DNA of 64,000 nucleotides, taken from Segatella maculosa DSM 19339 = JCM 15638 (lineage in GTDB: Bacteria > Bacteroidota > Bacteroidia > Bacteroidales > Bacteroidaceae). Numbering within the stretch: the stretch's first letter is position 1; each line of letters opens with the position of its first letter. The stretch covers positions 40,661 to 104,660 of the forward strand of contig NZ_KB908329.1 of the NCBI RefSeq assembly GCF_000382385.1, written 5' to 3'. Positions 9,142 to 18,113 of the stretch are shown here, one piece after another. Below the pieces are notes generated by a model. That model was not told the origin of the DNA and did no database searches. It saw nothing but the letters and a program-made list of their open reading frames with translations. The translations under genes were made by a program, and so were the position numbers.

Positions 9142-9591
9142 ATGATGAAAACAGTTGAAACAATCAAAGAAGGTAAGAACTTTACGGTAGTGAACGTGGG
9201 CAAACTCAGTGGCATTAAGGACTATGTTCTTCCGTTGGGTAATATTGAAATACCGGGCAAAGTGTTTGTCGGCGGAGCACTACATGCCACGGGTAGCGAG
9301 CTTTCTTTCCAAGCTTTTGCGCCCGGACAGGACAGTGGTTTCCTGCATAAGCACAGGAATCACGAGGAACTCTACTTCATTTTGAAGGGCGAAGGCCTGT
9401 ATCAAGTGGACGGAGAGCTGATACCCGTGAGCGAGGGATGCGTCATTCGCGTGGCCCCGGAAGGCAAACGAGCACTGAAAAACACGGGAAATAGCGAGCT
9501 ATTGATGCTCTGTGTACAGTACAAAGGCAACGCTTTTACAAAAGAAGATGCTCAAGATGGCACCATCTTGAACGATGAATTGAAATGGTAA
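9142..9591 (+). CDS. Cupin-domain protein
   Basis: 149 residues, a single cupin barrel. Cupin motif 1 is clear near residues 73-93: HKHRNHEELYFILKGEG, with His, His and Glu metal ligands. Motif 2 (VIRVAPEGKRALKNTGNSEL) has Pro-Glu-Gly but no clear third His. Such small cupins bind a metal and a small ligand, or are dioxygenases or isomerases; the substrate cannot be read. It sits between two HxlR-type regulators, divergent from one and overlapping the other, suggesting it answers the same signal. Start 9142 or 9145 are both possible. Confidence 0.85.
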   Translation: MMKTVETIKEGKNFTVVNVGKLSGIKDYVLPLGNIEIPGKVFVGGALHATGSELSFQAFAPGQDSGFLHKHRNHEELYFILKGEGLYQVDGELIPVSEGCVIRVAPEGKRALKNTGNSELLMLCVQYKGNAFTKEDAQDGTILNDELKW

Positions 9592-9902
9592 CCGACCCGC
9601 TTTTCCCCGATTGTCCGGTCCGCAATGTCCTCGCAAGGCTTTGCGGACCGAACACATTATGGGTCATTCACCTGCTGAACGAAAGGCAGACAATGACGCA
9701 AGACGAACTTGAACAGGAGATGAAAGGGACGAAGCGAAGCGAGGTTTCGGCTGCCATCACCGTCTTGAAAGCGGACAATATCATTGCGTCTTGCCGGAAT
9801 ACTTACCGGCTTTCAGCCTTGGGAGCATCGATTGTGCCCTATATAAAAGGGCTGGTGAGCTGGTGTGAGCAACAGATTTCCCCCGACTCCTTTCAAAAAT
9901 AG
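9585..9902 (+). CDS. HxlR-like winged-helix regulator
   Basis: 105 residues. The N-terminal DCPVRNVLARL copies the signature of the divergent HxlR gene, and a winged helix follows (TMTQDELEQEMKGTKRSEVSAAITVL), with a shortened wing. Its ATG lies inside the end of the cupin gene (ATGGTAA overlap, 7 bases), implying translational coupling. It may be a second regulator or a modifier of the first, since HxlR proteins dimerise; this is inference. Confidence 0.75.
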   Translation: MVTDPLFPDCPVRNVLARLCGPNTLWVIHLLNERQTMTQDELEQEMKGTKRSEVSAAITVLKADNIIASCRNTYRLSALGASIVPYIKGLVSWCEQQISPDSFQK

Positions 9903-9950
9903 GCCGGGAAAGAAGTTCCGTCTCTTTTGTTTGAGCCGGAAACGAGGTTT

Positions 9951-12269
9951 TTATAGCCTCCCTCTCTCCGCATTTCCTGCGCCCGTTCCCTTGTATTTGC
10001 TTTGCGAAGTATTGAAGTTATAGGTCACGGTGAGGCTCACGCGGCGGCTATACTCATAGCCATACTTGCTAAGGTTAACGCGGTCGGCATAAGTATACGA
10101 CTTGACTTCGTTGGTCTTCAGCAGGTCGTTGACGAACAGGTTGACCGTCCATGCCTTGTTACAGAACTGCTTCATGAGTTGAAGACCCAGGTTGGAAGTC
10201 GGCGACATGTGATTAAAACCGTAGTCTTCGCCAAAGGAATGACGGAAATTCACATAGACCGTGAAGTCGTGGGGAAACGAAAATCGGTTGCGAAGAGAGA
10301 AGAAAAAGTTCGGTTTATTCATGTTCTTGCCACTTCCATAGCCCTTGGCATCGAAATGTTGGCGACTGAAATTCAACTCATACGTGGGTTGATAGCAACC
10401 GAACTTGGGCGAGGCCACGACCGAAGCATAGAGATATTGGAAGCTATCGAAATTGAGATTGCGACTGAAACCGATGTTTTGTCCGTTGTAAAGTGTGGCC
10501 GTCCAGAGCACCACATCCTTGGTATATTCATGCCCAACCTCGGCACTTAGCCACGCATAGCTGGCCATCAAGCTGAGGCTTTTCACCATTTGCGGGCGCA
10601 GATAGGGGTTACCTCCCTCGTAGAAATAGCGGTTGTCATACTGCACTTCGTTGCTGAGCATGTCGTAACTTGGGCGTTTCGTCTTGTAGACATAACTGCC
10701 CTGCAGGCCCCATTTGCCTTTATGCCAAGCCAAAGAGAGCGAGGGGAACCAGTCCGAATAGCGGCGACTGGGCCCCTTTTGCCATGCTCCTTGCTCGTAA
10801 TAATCAGAGACTACGTGCTCATAACGCAGGCCGGCATTAGCCGAAAGGCTGCCAAACGTGAGTTGATATTCGGCAAATCCGGCTGCATTTCGCTCTTTGA
10901 TCTCGGTCGAAGTGCTCTTCACAATGCCCTCATCGTTGCGGTATTCGCCCTTTGAATAGGTGCTTGTGAGTTCGGTTCCCATGTTGATTGTGCCCTTCCA
11001 AAGCGGATAAGAGAGCAGCAATTTGCCTGCCGCAAGCCGGTTGTTTTGGGCATGATGCGTCGTCACATTCTGGCTATGGAGTTGCAAACTCGTCTCTTTG
11101 CTCAACTTGTTCTCGTTGTTTTTGTTCCATAGGTAGGTCATATTGAGGTCGATACCCAGCTTACCCAACTTCCCGATATAGTAGGCATTGGCCTCGTGGT
11201 TAGGCCCGACTAATCCGTCAGAAGTATAGTCATGGTCGATATGCCCTATCGGATTGCCATTCTTCATGACGTCTTGTGAGCCCTCAATGGAATGCCCTTT
11301 ATCGTAGAAATAGCGCGTCAAGGCATAACTAAATCCAAGGGAATTGTCGCTATTGAAGTCGTAATTGGTGCCCCATTTGGCGTGAAGTCCCCACATGCGG
11401 TTCATGTTTCGTATGTGTTGGTCAACCACAATGTTGTCCGATCCCTGTATTTCTTCGCGGAGATGTGGGTCTTGTGCGGAGACAAAAGTGAAGACATAGG
11501 CGTCCATAAAGGCCTCCCATCCGCCGTGACGATACTTCAAATAGTCTTCTTGGAAGCCCGTCCAGTAGGTGTTATATTTGGCATTATTGTCGGCACGGAA
11601 GCTCAAACCGTCGCCTTGAAGCCGCGTTGTCTTGATGCGAATGACGCTCTTCACGGTGGCATTATAGCGGGCGCCGGGACTCGTGATGACCTCGATGGCT
11701 TTTATATCCGTGGACTTCAGCTGCTCAAGTTCGCTTTTATCCTGCACCTTTTTGTTGTTGATATAGATCTCGGGTGTGCCTTTTGAGAACACATTCACGC
11801 TGCCGTCGTTTTCCACATTGACCCGGGGAAGCTGGCGAAGTACGTCGGTTGCCGTTCCAGAATGGGCCAGAATGGTGTTTGATATATCTACGGAAAGGCC
11901 TCCCGTAACAACCTTATATTGTGGTCGGTCGGCCTTTACGACCACCTCTTTCAGGGCATAATGCCGCGCTTTCAGCGTCAACGTGCCGGCATCATCGGAC
12001 GTAATGGACTTGAAAAGTGGCTCATATTCCACCGAAGTGAGCCTCAAAAGGTAGGCCTGTCCGCAGGGAACTTCAATGCGAAACTGCCCGTTTTCGTCGG
12101 TCACTGCACCTTGAATGAAGGCTGAGTCGGTGGGGTTCAGCACCACAACGTTCACCAAAGACAAAGGTTGTTGCTGCGCGTTGACCACCTTTCCTACAAT
12201 GGTCGGCGTAGCCGAAGCACTGCTCAAAACGCGCAAAAAGAGGCAGGTTGCAAGGAGAAATGTTTTCAT
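9951..12269 (-). CDS. Outer-membrane beta-barrel protein with CarboxypepD_reg-like domain
   Basis: About 772 residues from the ATG at 12269, chosen because it opens a signal peptide (MKTFLLATCLFLRVLSSASA); an upstream in-frame ATG at 12308 adds 13 polar residues. Order: signal peptide, carboxypeptidase-regulatory-like beta sandwich (TPTIVGKVVNAQQQPLSLVN), a plug-like domain (GGLSVDISNTILAHSGTATD, DVLRQLPRVNV), then a long barrel with many aromatic strand ends, closing in LTVTYNF. This is the layout of TonB-dependent-receptor-like proteins of the outer membrane barrel family 3. No SusD partner is adjacent, so a glycan role is not indicated; the ligand is unknown. Confidence 0.88.
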   Translation of the reverse strand: MKTFLLATCLFLRVLSSASATPTIVGKVVNAQQQPLSLVNVVVLNPTDSAFIQGAVTDENGQFRIEVPCGQAYLLRLTSVEYEPLFKSITSDDAGTLTLKARHYALKEVVVKADRPQYKVVTGGLSVDISNTILAHSGTATDVLRQLPRVNVENDGSVNVFSKGTPEIYINNKKVQDKSELEQLKSTDIKAIEVITSPGARYNATVKSVIRIKTTRLQGDGLSFRADNNAKYNTYWTGFQEDYLKYRHGGWEAFMDAYVFTFVSAQDPHLREEIQGSDNIVVDQHIRNMNRMWGLHAKWGTNYDFNSDNSLGFSYALTRYFYDKGHSIEGSQDVMKNGNPIGHIDHDYTSDGLVGPNHEANAYYIGKLGKLGIDLNMTYLWNKNNENKLSKETSLQLHSQNVTTHHAQNNRLAAGKLLLSYPLWKGTINMGTELTSTYSKGEYRNDEGIVKSTSTEIKERNAAGFAEYQLTFGSLSANAGLRYEHVVSDYYEQGAWQKGPSRRYSDWFPSLSLAWHKGKWGLQGSYVYKTKRPSYDMLSNEVQYDNRYFYEGGNPYLRPQMVKSLSLMASYAWLSAEVGHEYTKDVVLWTATLYNGQNIGFSRNLNFDSFQYLYASVVASPKFGCYQPTYELNFSRQHFDAKGYGSGKNMNKPNFFFSLRNRFSFPHDFTVYVNFRHSFGEDYGFNHMSPTSNLGLQLMKQFCNKAWTVNLFVNDLLKTNEVKSYTYADRVNLSKYGYEYSRRVSLTVTYNFNTSQSKYKGTGAGNAERGRL

Positions 12270-12388
12270 ATATGTTTCGTTCTTATGGTCTTTGACGGTT
12301 GAACTCACCGAAAAGTTGATGCCACGATGTGGATATTCGGTGTCTATCTCCTATACGCAGGAACACGTTTTTTGTGACATAATCATTC

Positions 12389-12428
12389 AAAAAAAACAAG
12401 GGAGAAGCATTTTTTCTATGCTTCGCCC
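12389..12428 (-). terminator. Intrinsic terminator of the coiled-coil lipoprotein gene
   Basis: GAAGCAT at 12404-12410 pairs with ATGCTTC at 12418-12424, extended by G/C pairs, and a run of eight T on the minus strand follows. It lies about 55 bases after the stop at 12482. Confidence 0.75.
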
Positions 12429-12481
12429 CTGCTATCCGGACGTTGTGAATGCCTAACGATGGGCAGACGGCCTGTTATGCA

Positions 12482-12901
12482 TCATTTGTTATAAATCTCG
12501 ACCGTCTTGTCCATCTTGTCAATGTCGTCTTGTGTCTTGCTAATCTTCTTTTGCAAGCAGTCCAACTTCTTCTGACTCTTGGCCAACTTCTTGTTTATTT
12601 TCTTTGCCTCCTTAAGCTTCTTAATCGTTGCTTTAGCATCTTCCACGGTGCTTGATGCATCAGAAGTGCTGAAGTCTGTGGTTACAGAATTAGCTGTTGC
12701 ATTAGCCTCTGCAGCCTCTTTTGTTAGTTTATCGAAGTTAGCTCTTTCCTTTTCAAAGTCTATTTGAAGCTTTTTCAACTTAGCATTAAGCATCAAAACC
12801 TTCTTCTGTTGTTTCAAATCTTTCACCAAACCCCCTGTTTGTGTGAAAGTGGTGCAAGCGGTTAACACTACTGTACAGATAATTAATAATCTTTTCATCA
12901 T
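12482..12901 (-). CDS. Small coiled-coil lipoprotein
   Basis: About 139 residues from the ATG at 12901 (or the next codon). The N-terminus is a lipoprotein signal peptide: MMKRLLIICTVV, then lipobox LTAC. After Ser/Thr-rich linkers the protein is two Lys/Glu/Leu-rich coiled coils, about 30-60 and 85-135. The -7 box at 12926-12933 would put the transcript start near 12920, which excludes the upstream ATG at 12928. Probably anchored to a membrane facing the periplasm. I do not recognise a family; length and shape recall small periplasmic coiled-coil lipoproteins, but no function can be given. Confidence 0.75.
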   Translation of the reverse strand: MMKRLLIICTVVLTACTTFTQTGGLVKDLKQQKKVLMLNAKLKKLQIDFEKERANFDKLTKEAAEANATANSVTTDFSTSDASSTVEDAKATIKKLKEAKKINKKLAKSQKKLDCLQKKISKTQDDIDKMDKTVEIYNK

Positions 12902-12925
12902 ACAATCTTTTAGATATTTATGGTG

Positions 12926-12933
12926 CAAATATA
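12926..12933 (-). promoter_or_regulatory. -7 promoter box of the coiled-coil lipoprotein
   Basis: TATATTTG on the minus strand. It decides the start codon: translation from 12928 would begin inside the promoter, so 12901 or 12898 is used. Confidence 0.6.
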
Positions 12934-13204
12934 GAGAGAAAGCACCAATCCTGCAAATTTTTTCGAGAAAAATTCAATGTATCGGCAGATATTTTGTTTT
13001 GCATGGACCGCTAGCGTGTGAGACATATCGAATCTAATCGCAAATGTTTACAATTGCTTTCGCACAGCTTGCGTATTTGAAACAAGATGCACTTTCGCCC
13101 GAAATACGCGCCGGAATTTGTGGTTTTGCAAGGCACTGACAATCAAATGGTTATCGGAAATGATGTAGTTTCGGGCATGAAATCCTGCGAAATCCGTTCC
13201 TGTT

Positions 13205-13300
13205 TCAATGGAATTGCACTGCAAAATCAGCCATTTCGGCGCGCAAAATGGGTCACTTTGACGTATAAAATGGGTGATGTTGCAAGGCGGAACGGCCCAT
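13205..13300. repeat. Family C dispersed repeat, degenerate copy
   Basis: Words such as CAAAATCAGCCATTTCGGC, CGCAAAATGGGTCA and AAAATGGGTGATGTT resemble the repeats at 5036, 26820, 32912 and 37820 but are less regular. The surrounding 12934-13499 holds no supported gene; a 106-codon frame across it is a by-product. Confidence 0.5.
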
Positions 13301-13499
13301 ACGGCATCGTTATCCGATTACTTTTCTCAACGAAATGTCTTGTTTTGGCTCGCTTTCCCCTACACTATCGTATGGGAATACGGCCTTCATGGGCTTCTCA
13401 TCTCTGAATGATAGCCTGCTGAAGTGTTAAAAACAGAGTTATAAAATTTACAAAAATAGAGCCTCGTCTGAAGTTCCTCTCCGAAGAGGGAGCCTCTTC

Positions 13500-14279
13500 T
13501 TACTTTTCATAAGCCTCGTCTTCTTCGTTGGGTTTGAACTTCCTGTAGACGAAGTTCTCGCTCAAATAGTTCTTGCGTACCACGGGATTGGCGGCCAATT
13601 CCTCGGGTGTTCCGTGGAAAAGAATGCGACCTTCGAACAAGAGATAGGCGCGGTCGGTAATCGAAAGCGTCTCTTGAACGTTGTGATCGGTGATGAGTAT
13701 GCCGATGTTTCGGTATTTCAAGCGCCACACAATGTGCTGAATATCCTCCACAGCAATGGGGTCTACGCCCGCAAAAGGCTCGTCGAGCATGATGAATTTG
13801 GGGTCGATGGCGAGGCAACGTGCTATCTCCGTGCGCCGACGTTCGCCTCCCGAGAGTTGGTCTCCCTTGTTCTTTCGCACCTTATTCAGGCGGAATTCGC
13901 CGATAAGACTCTCCAGTTTATCAAGCTGTTCTGCATGCGATAGCTTCGTCATCTCAAGCACTGCCATGATGTTATCCTCTACACTCATCTTGCGAAACAC
14001 GCTGGCTTCCTGCGGAAGATAGCCAATTCCAGCTCGCGCCCGCTTGTAAACGGGGTAGTTGGTTATCTCTTCTTCGTCGAGATAAACATGGCCTTCGTTG
14101 GGCACAACGTTGCCCGTTGTCATATAAAAAGAGGTGGTCTTGCCTGCACCATTAGGCCCGAGAAGGCCCACAATCTCGCCTTGTTTGACGTTGATGCTCA
14201 CGCCATTGGCCACCGTTCGCTTGCCATAACGTTTCACAAGTCCCTCCGTTCGGAGCGTCGTCAGCTGCGTTTCGTCCAT
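13500..14279 (-). CDS. lptB: Lipopolysaccharide export ABC transporter ATPase LptB
   Basis: 259 residues, normal for LptB (about 240) plus a charged tail. It is the cytoplasmic ATPase that powers the LptFG membrane proteins in moving LPS to the outer membrane. Walker [12 protein letters not shown] near residue 40, the signature [10 protein letters not shown], Walker [14 protein letters not shown], and the switch His in [10 protein letters not shown] are all intact; [13 protein letters not shown] is typical of LptB. The lptF/lptG partners are not in the window. It is divergent from mlaE with a -7 box at 14299-14306. Confidence 0.94.
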   Translation of the reverse strand: MDETQLTTLRTEGLVKRYGKRTVANGVSINVKQGEIVGLLGPNGAGKTTSFYMTTGNVVPNEGHVYLDEEEITNYPVYKRARAGIGYLPQEASVFRKMSVEDNIMAVLEMTKLSHAEQLDKLESLIGEFRLNKVRKNKGDQLSGGERRRTEIARCLAIDPKFIMLDEPFAGVDPIAVEDIQHIVWRLKYRNIGILITDHNVQETLSITDRAYLLFEGRILFHGTPEELAANPVVRKNYLSENFVYRKFKPNEEDEAYEK

Positions 14280-14298
14280 AAAATCATTTGTTTTGCTG

Positions 14299-14306
14299 CA
14301 AAGTTA
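14299..14306 (-). promoter_or_regulatory. -7 promoter box of lptB
   Basis: TAACTTTG on the minus strand, 20 bases before the lptB start. Confidence 0.55.
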
Positions 14307-14380
14307 GTTGAATTCAAGAGGATAACAAAATAAAAAAACAAAAACTATATGGTTTAAGCAGTTTTTCAGAGGAATTTGGT

Positions 14381-14388
14381 TACTTTTG
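14381..14388 (+). promoter_or_regulatory. -7 promoter box of the mlaE-mlaF operon
   Basis: TACTTTTG, 28 bases before the ATG at 14416. Its place rules out the upstream in-frame start at 14386. Confidence 0.6.
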
Positions 14389-14415
14389 CAACCAATAAGA
14401 ACTAAGGATACAACT

Positions 14416-15174
14416 ATGTTTATATTCAACCTGCTTTGCAAGTATCTCACCACTTTCGGAAGCTATCTGCTGTTGATGGGGCGGTCGATTGCCGTGCCTG
14501 ACAGAATGAGAATGTTCTTCAAGCGCTATCTGAAAGAGATGTCGCAGCTGGGCGTGGACTCCATCGGCATCGTGCTCTTGATTTCCTTTTTCATCGGTGC
14601 GGTGATCTGCATTCAGATGAAAGTGAACATTCAGAGCCCGTGGATGCCGCGCTGGGTGTCGGGATATACGACGCGCGAAATCATGCTTTTGGAGTTCTCG
14701 AGCAGCATCATGTGTCTGATCTTAGCCGGAAAGGTGGGCTCGAACATTGCATCCGAGCTCGGGACCATGCGCGTGACGCAGCAGATAGATGCGCTGGACA
14801 TCATGGGCGTGAATTCTGCGAATTATCTCATACTTCCTAAGCTCTTGGGATTGGTCACGATGATGCCGTTCCTCGTTGTGTTCAGCTCGGCCATGGGCAT
14901 CGTTGGGGCTTACAGCACGGCTTACGTGGGCCACTTGCTGCCGCCCGACGACCTGACACTCGGTATCCAGCATTCCTTCAACGCGTGGTTCATTTGGATG
15001 AGCATCATCAAAAGCATGTTCTTTGCGTTCATCATCGCGAGTGTTTCGTCGTTCTTCGGCTATCAGGTGGAAGGCGGCTCGGTCGAAGTGGGGAAAGCAA
15101 GCACGGATGCAGTCGTCTGCAGTAGCGTATTGATATTATTTTCGGATGTGTTCTTAACCCAATTACTGTCATGA
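14416..15174 (+). CDS. mlaE: MlaE-family phospholipid ABC transporter permease
   Basis: 252 residues from the ATG at 14416, chosen because the promoter box overlaps the earlier start. It is the inner-membrane permease of the Mla-type system that moves phospholipids between the membranes. Typical landmarks: an amphipathic N-terminus, a first membrane segment around VLLISFFIGAVICIQM, the MlaE-specific SNIASELGTMRVTQQIDAL, and later segments ending in DVFLTQLLS. The next gene, the ATPase, overlaps it by 4 bases (ATGA). A substrate-binding MlaD-type protein is not visible nearby. Confidence 0.92.
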   Translation: MFIFNLLCKYLTTFGSYLLLMGRSIAVPDRMRMFFKRYLKEMSQLGVDSIGIVLLISFFIGAVICIQMKVNIQSPWMPRWVSGYTTREIMLLEFSSSIMCLILAGKVGSNIASELGTMRVTQQIDALDIMGVNSANYLILPKLLGLVTMMPFLVVFSSAMGIVGAYSTAYVGHLLPPDDLTLGIQHSFNAWFIWMSIIKSMFFAFIIASVSSFFGYQVEGGSVEVGKASTDAVVCSSVLILFSDVFLTQLLS

Positions 15175-15947
15175 TAGAAATCAAACACCTGTACAAATCG
15201 TTTGGAGACAAAGAGGTGCTGAAGGATATCAGCACCGTTTTCGAGGCCGGGAAGACCAACCTCATCATCGGGCAGAGCGGAAGCGGCAAGACGGTCTTGA
15301 TAAAGAACCTCGTGGGGCTGCTCGCGCCGACGCGCGGAGAGGTACTCTACGATGGGCGCAATTTCGTCGCCATGTCGAAGCGGGAAAAGGCTGCGATGCG
15401 CCGAGAAATGGGCATGATTTTCCAGAACGCGGCGCTGTTCGACTCATTGTCGGTGCTCGAGAACGTGATGTTCCCGTTGGACATGTTTTCGGCGATGACT
15501 TATCGCGAGCGCGTGAAGCGGGCGCAGGAATGTCTCGACCGCGTGAACCTCATCGACGCGCAGCTGAAGTTCCCCGGCGAAATATCGGGAGGAATGCAGA
15601 AGCGTGTGGCTATCGCGCGTGCCATCGTGATGAACCCGAAGTATCTTTTCTGCGACGAGCCGAATTCCGGACTCGACCCGAAGACGTCGCTGGTGATCGA
15701 CGAGCTACTCTCGGGGCTCACCAAGGAATACAACATGACAACCATCATCAACACGCACGACATGAACTCGGTGATGGGTATCGGCGAAAATATCATCTTC
15801 ATCTACAATGGGCGCAAGGAATGGCAGGGGACGAAGGACGAGGTGATGAGCTCCACTAACAAACGGCTCAACGCGCTCGTGTTTGCCAGCAACCTATTTA
15901 AAAAGGTGAAAGAGGTGGAGATGGAGACACTGCCACCGGGCGACTGA
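15171..15947 (+). CDS. mlaF: MlaF-type ABC transporter ATPase
   Basis: 258 residues. It is the ATPase partner of the MlaE permease just upstream. Walker A GQSGSGKTVL near residue 34, signature ISGGMQKRVAIARA, Walker B YLFCDEPNSGLDP and the switch His of INTHDMNSV are present. ISGGMQKRVA is typical of the Mla family, where Met replaces the more usual Gln. The start overlaps the mlaE stop, implying coupled translation. The C-terminus (ALVFASNLFKKVKEV) is the short tail of this family. Confidence 0.92.
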   Translation: MIEIKHLYKSFGDKEVLKDISTVFEAGKTNLIIGQSGSGKTVLIKNLVGLLAPTRGEVLYDGRNFVAMSKREKAAMRREMGMIFQNAALFDSLSVLENVMFPLDMFSAMTYRERVKRAQECLDRVNLIDAQLKFPGEISGGMQKRVAIARAIVMNPKYLFCDEPNSGLDPKTSLVIDELLSGLTKEYNMTTIINTHDMNSVMGIGENIIFIYNGRKEWQGTKDEVMSSTNKRLNALVFASNLFKKVKEVEMETLPPGD

Positions 15948-15982
15948 CAACCCGGCGCGCGCCTCGCCCGCTTTTCTCACAT

Positions 15983-16064
15983 GCTTTTCACGACCGCCCG
16001 ACGCGCACCCACTCCTTTCGTGCGCTTTTCACGACCGACCGACGCGCGCCCACGCTCCTCACGC
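15983..16064. repeat. Two GC-rich 41-bp direct repeats
   Basis: GCTTTTCACGACCGCCCGAC starts at 15983 and GCTTTTCACGACCGACCGAC at 16024, exactly 41 bases apart. They lie between mlaF and queF, and further degenerate CGCGCCTTTCGCGC words follow. No gene here. Confidence 0.6.
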
Positions 16065-16148
16065 GCCTTTCGCGCACAGTTTCCGGGGGCAACGGGCTGT
16101 CGCCTGCAAATTATCTCCGTTTTCTTTGCGTTTCTTTGTGTTTTTCCG

Positions 16149-16156
16149 TAATTTTG
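16149..16156 (+). promoter_or_regulatory. -7 promoter box of queF
   Basis: TAATTTTG, 71 bases before the queF start; it matches TAnnTTTG. Confidence 0.5.
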
Positions 16157-16226
16157 CGGGAAAATCCAGACGGCCGACGGCGTCTGCCATCAATCCCAAC
16201 GCGTAGAAAACAGCAAATCAATAAAA

Positions 16227-16682
16227 ATGGAAAGAAAAAACGAAGGCTTGAAGGCCTTAGGGACGAAGACGGTGTATCGCTCGGACTATTCGCCCGAAAT
16301 CTTGGAGACTTTTGACAATAAACACCCCGAGAACGACTACTGGGTGCGTTTCAACTGTCCGGAATTCACGTCGCTGTGCCCAATCACCGGTCAGCCGGAC
16401 TTCGCTGAAATCCGAATTGGCTACATTCCGGCCGAGAAGATGGTCGAGAGCAAGAGCCTGAAGCTCTATCTGTTCAGTTTCAGAAACCACGGCGATTTCC
16501 ATGAGGACTGCGTGAACATTATCATGAAAGACCTCGTGCGACTGATGCAACCGAAGTACATCGAGGTCACGGGCCTTTTCACTCCGCGCGGAGGCATCAG
16601 TATCCACCCATACGCCAACTACGGAAAGCCCGGGACGAAGTATGCCGCAATGGCAGAGCGGCGGCTGATGGAAAGAGAGTGA
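16227..16682 (+). CDS. queF: 7-cyano-7-deazaguanine reductase QueF
   Basis: 151 residues, the short (unimodular, YkvM-type) form. It reduces preQ0 to preQ1 with NADPH in queuosine synthesis. The catalytic Cys is seen at residue 51 in [14 protein letters not shown], the family motif [15 protein letters not shown] follows, then HEDCVN, and the C-terminal [13 protein letters not shown]. The other queuosine genes are not adjacent. The promoter box at 16149-16156 supports this start. Confidence 0.96.
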   Translation: MERKNEGLKALGTKTVYRSDYSPEILETFDNKHPENDYWVRFNCPEFTSLCPITGQPDFAEIRIGYIPAEKMVESKSLKLYLFSFRNHGDFHEDCVNIIMKDLVRLMQPKYIEVTGLFTPRGGISIHPYANYGKPGTKYAAMAERRLMERE

Positions 16683-16689
16683 AGGGGCC

Positions 16690-16990
16690 TTTCCCGCCCC
16701 TAAACACCCACCCTACCCTCCCAAGGGGAGGGAGAACAAGCTTGCGAACTCTACCGGCTTTCAAAGGGCCCTGTTCCAGTCCTCACGAAAGAGGGAATTC
16801 GTAGATGGGCCCCACCCCAGCCCTCCCGAAGGGAGGGAGAATAGCTGAGAGCCTCCCCCAACCCCTCCAAAGGAGGGGAGAACGAGCTTGCGGGCTAATC
16901 TGCTCCGGTTTCTGCTCCCCTCCTTTGGAGGGGCTGGGGGAGGCTTCCGTTTTTTGCTCCCCTGCTTTGAATGGGCCGCGGGAGACTCTC
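16690..16990. repeat. Cluster of family D inverted repeats
   Basis: Four copies of a GC-rich palindrome of the type CCCCTCCAAAGGAGGGG flanked by GCCTCCCCCA are packed here (about 16720-16735, 16815-16840, 16851-16885, 16912-16950), in both directions. Others lie at 17870-18060, 27205-27245 and 31335-31375. ORFs crossing it are by-products. Confidence 0.8.
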
Positions 16991-16999
16991 GTTTTCTTT

Positions 17000-17299
17000 C
17001 AGCCAACGGTAATTTCCACTCGGAAACTCGGATTTCTGAACAACCAACAACAATTTGTATAAAGAATTTTGAAATTCTGAACAGCCAACAGCAATTTGTG
17101 TCAAGAATTTCGGAATTCTAAGCAGAAATCGCTGTATTTTGTCAAGAATTTGCGAATTCCGAGCAGAAAACAGAAAATTTTGCAAAGAATTCGAAAATTT
17201 TTTGTAGAAAACGGGAAATTCTGCCCAGAATTCCGAAATTCTTGATAAAAATTCTCATTTTCTGCTCGGAATTTGCAGATTTTTGATAGAATACAGCAA
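17000..17299. repeat. Degenerate repeat tract next to the 41-bp array
   Basis: Loose copies of AGCAATTTGTGTCAAGAATTT and related words appear with irregular spacing, as though an old part of the adjoining 41-bp array had diverged. No gene is supported. Confidence 0.5.
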
Positions 17300-17873
17300 T
17301 TTCTAACGAAAAACTGCAGTTTCTTGATAGAAAACGAGAAAATATGATGAAAAACTCGAGTTTTTTAGCAGAAAACGAAAAAATATGATGAAAAACTGCA
17401 GTTTTTTAGCAGAAAATGAAAAAATATGATGAAAAACTGCAGTTTCTGAATAAAATACGGCGATTTCTGACGAAAAACTGCAGTTTTTTGGTAAAATACG
17501 GCTAATTCTGATGAAAAACGCGCGTTTCTGAATAGAAAACAGAAATTTTTGATGAAAAACGCGCGTTTCTGAACAGAATACAGCGATTTTTGATGAAAAA
17601 CGCACGTTTCTGGACAGAAAACAGAAATTTCTGATGAAAAACACGCGCTTCTGAACAGAATACAGCAATTTCTGATGAAAAACATGCGTTTCTGAACAAA
17701 ATACGGCGATTTTTGATGAAAAACATGCGTTTCTGAACAGAATACAGCAATTTCTGATGAAAAACGCGCGTTTCTGAACAGAATACAGCAATTTCTGATG
17801 AAAAACACGCGTTTCTGAACAGAATACAGCAATTTCTGATGAAAAACATGCGTTTCTGAACAGAAAAAGGGGA
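17300..17873. repeat. 41-bp tandem repeat array, 14 units
   Basis: Units begin at 17300, 17341, 17382, 17423 and so on to 17833, always 41 bases apart. The consensus begins TTTCTGATGAAAAACGCGCG and ends GAACAGAATACAGCAA; the right-hand units are nearly identical and the left-hand ones diverge. Because 41 is not a multiple of 3, all three minus-strand frames read through long stretches (the three overlapping frames at 17303-17791, 17365-17961 and 17502-18089). They share one repeated peptide pattern in three phases, which argues against a real protein. Confidence 0.85.
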
Positions 17874-18060
17874 GCCTCCCCCCAGCCCCTCCAAAGGAAG
17901 AGAGCAGAAACGGGAGCCTCCCCCGACCCCTCCGAAGGAGGGGAGCACGAACTGCGTGCAAGCTAATCTGCTCCTGTTTCTGCTCCCCTCCTTCGGAGGG
18001 GCTAGGGGAGGCTCCCCGTTTCTACTCACCTCCTTTATAGGGGCCGGGGGAGGCTCCGAA
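17870..18060. repeat. Second cluster of family D inverted repeats
   Basis: Four family D palindromes, two in each direction, sit directly against the end of the 41-bp array and before the cysK stop. Confidence 0.8.
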
Positions 18061-18113
18061 TTTTCAGTAGAAGAATGGGAGTTTCCCACAATTCATCAGG
18101 ACGAGCGGAGGCT

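Noticed and set aside
13087..13407. 106-codon frame before lptB
   Set aside because: Coincides with a family C copy and has no promoter box or start context.
17300..17873. CRISPR array
   Set aside because: The 41-bp units run head to tail with no unique spacers, and no cas genes are in the window. The same holds for the 22-bp array at 41157.
17303..18089. Three long overlapping minus-strand frames of 162, 198 and 195 codons
   Set aside because: All come from the 41-bp tandem repeat and carry the same repeated peptide pattern in different phases; no promoter, no start context and no non-repetitive domain.
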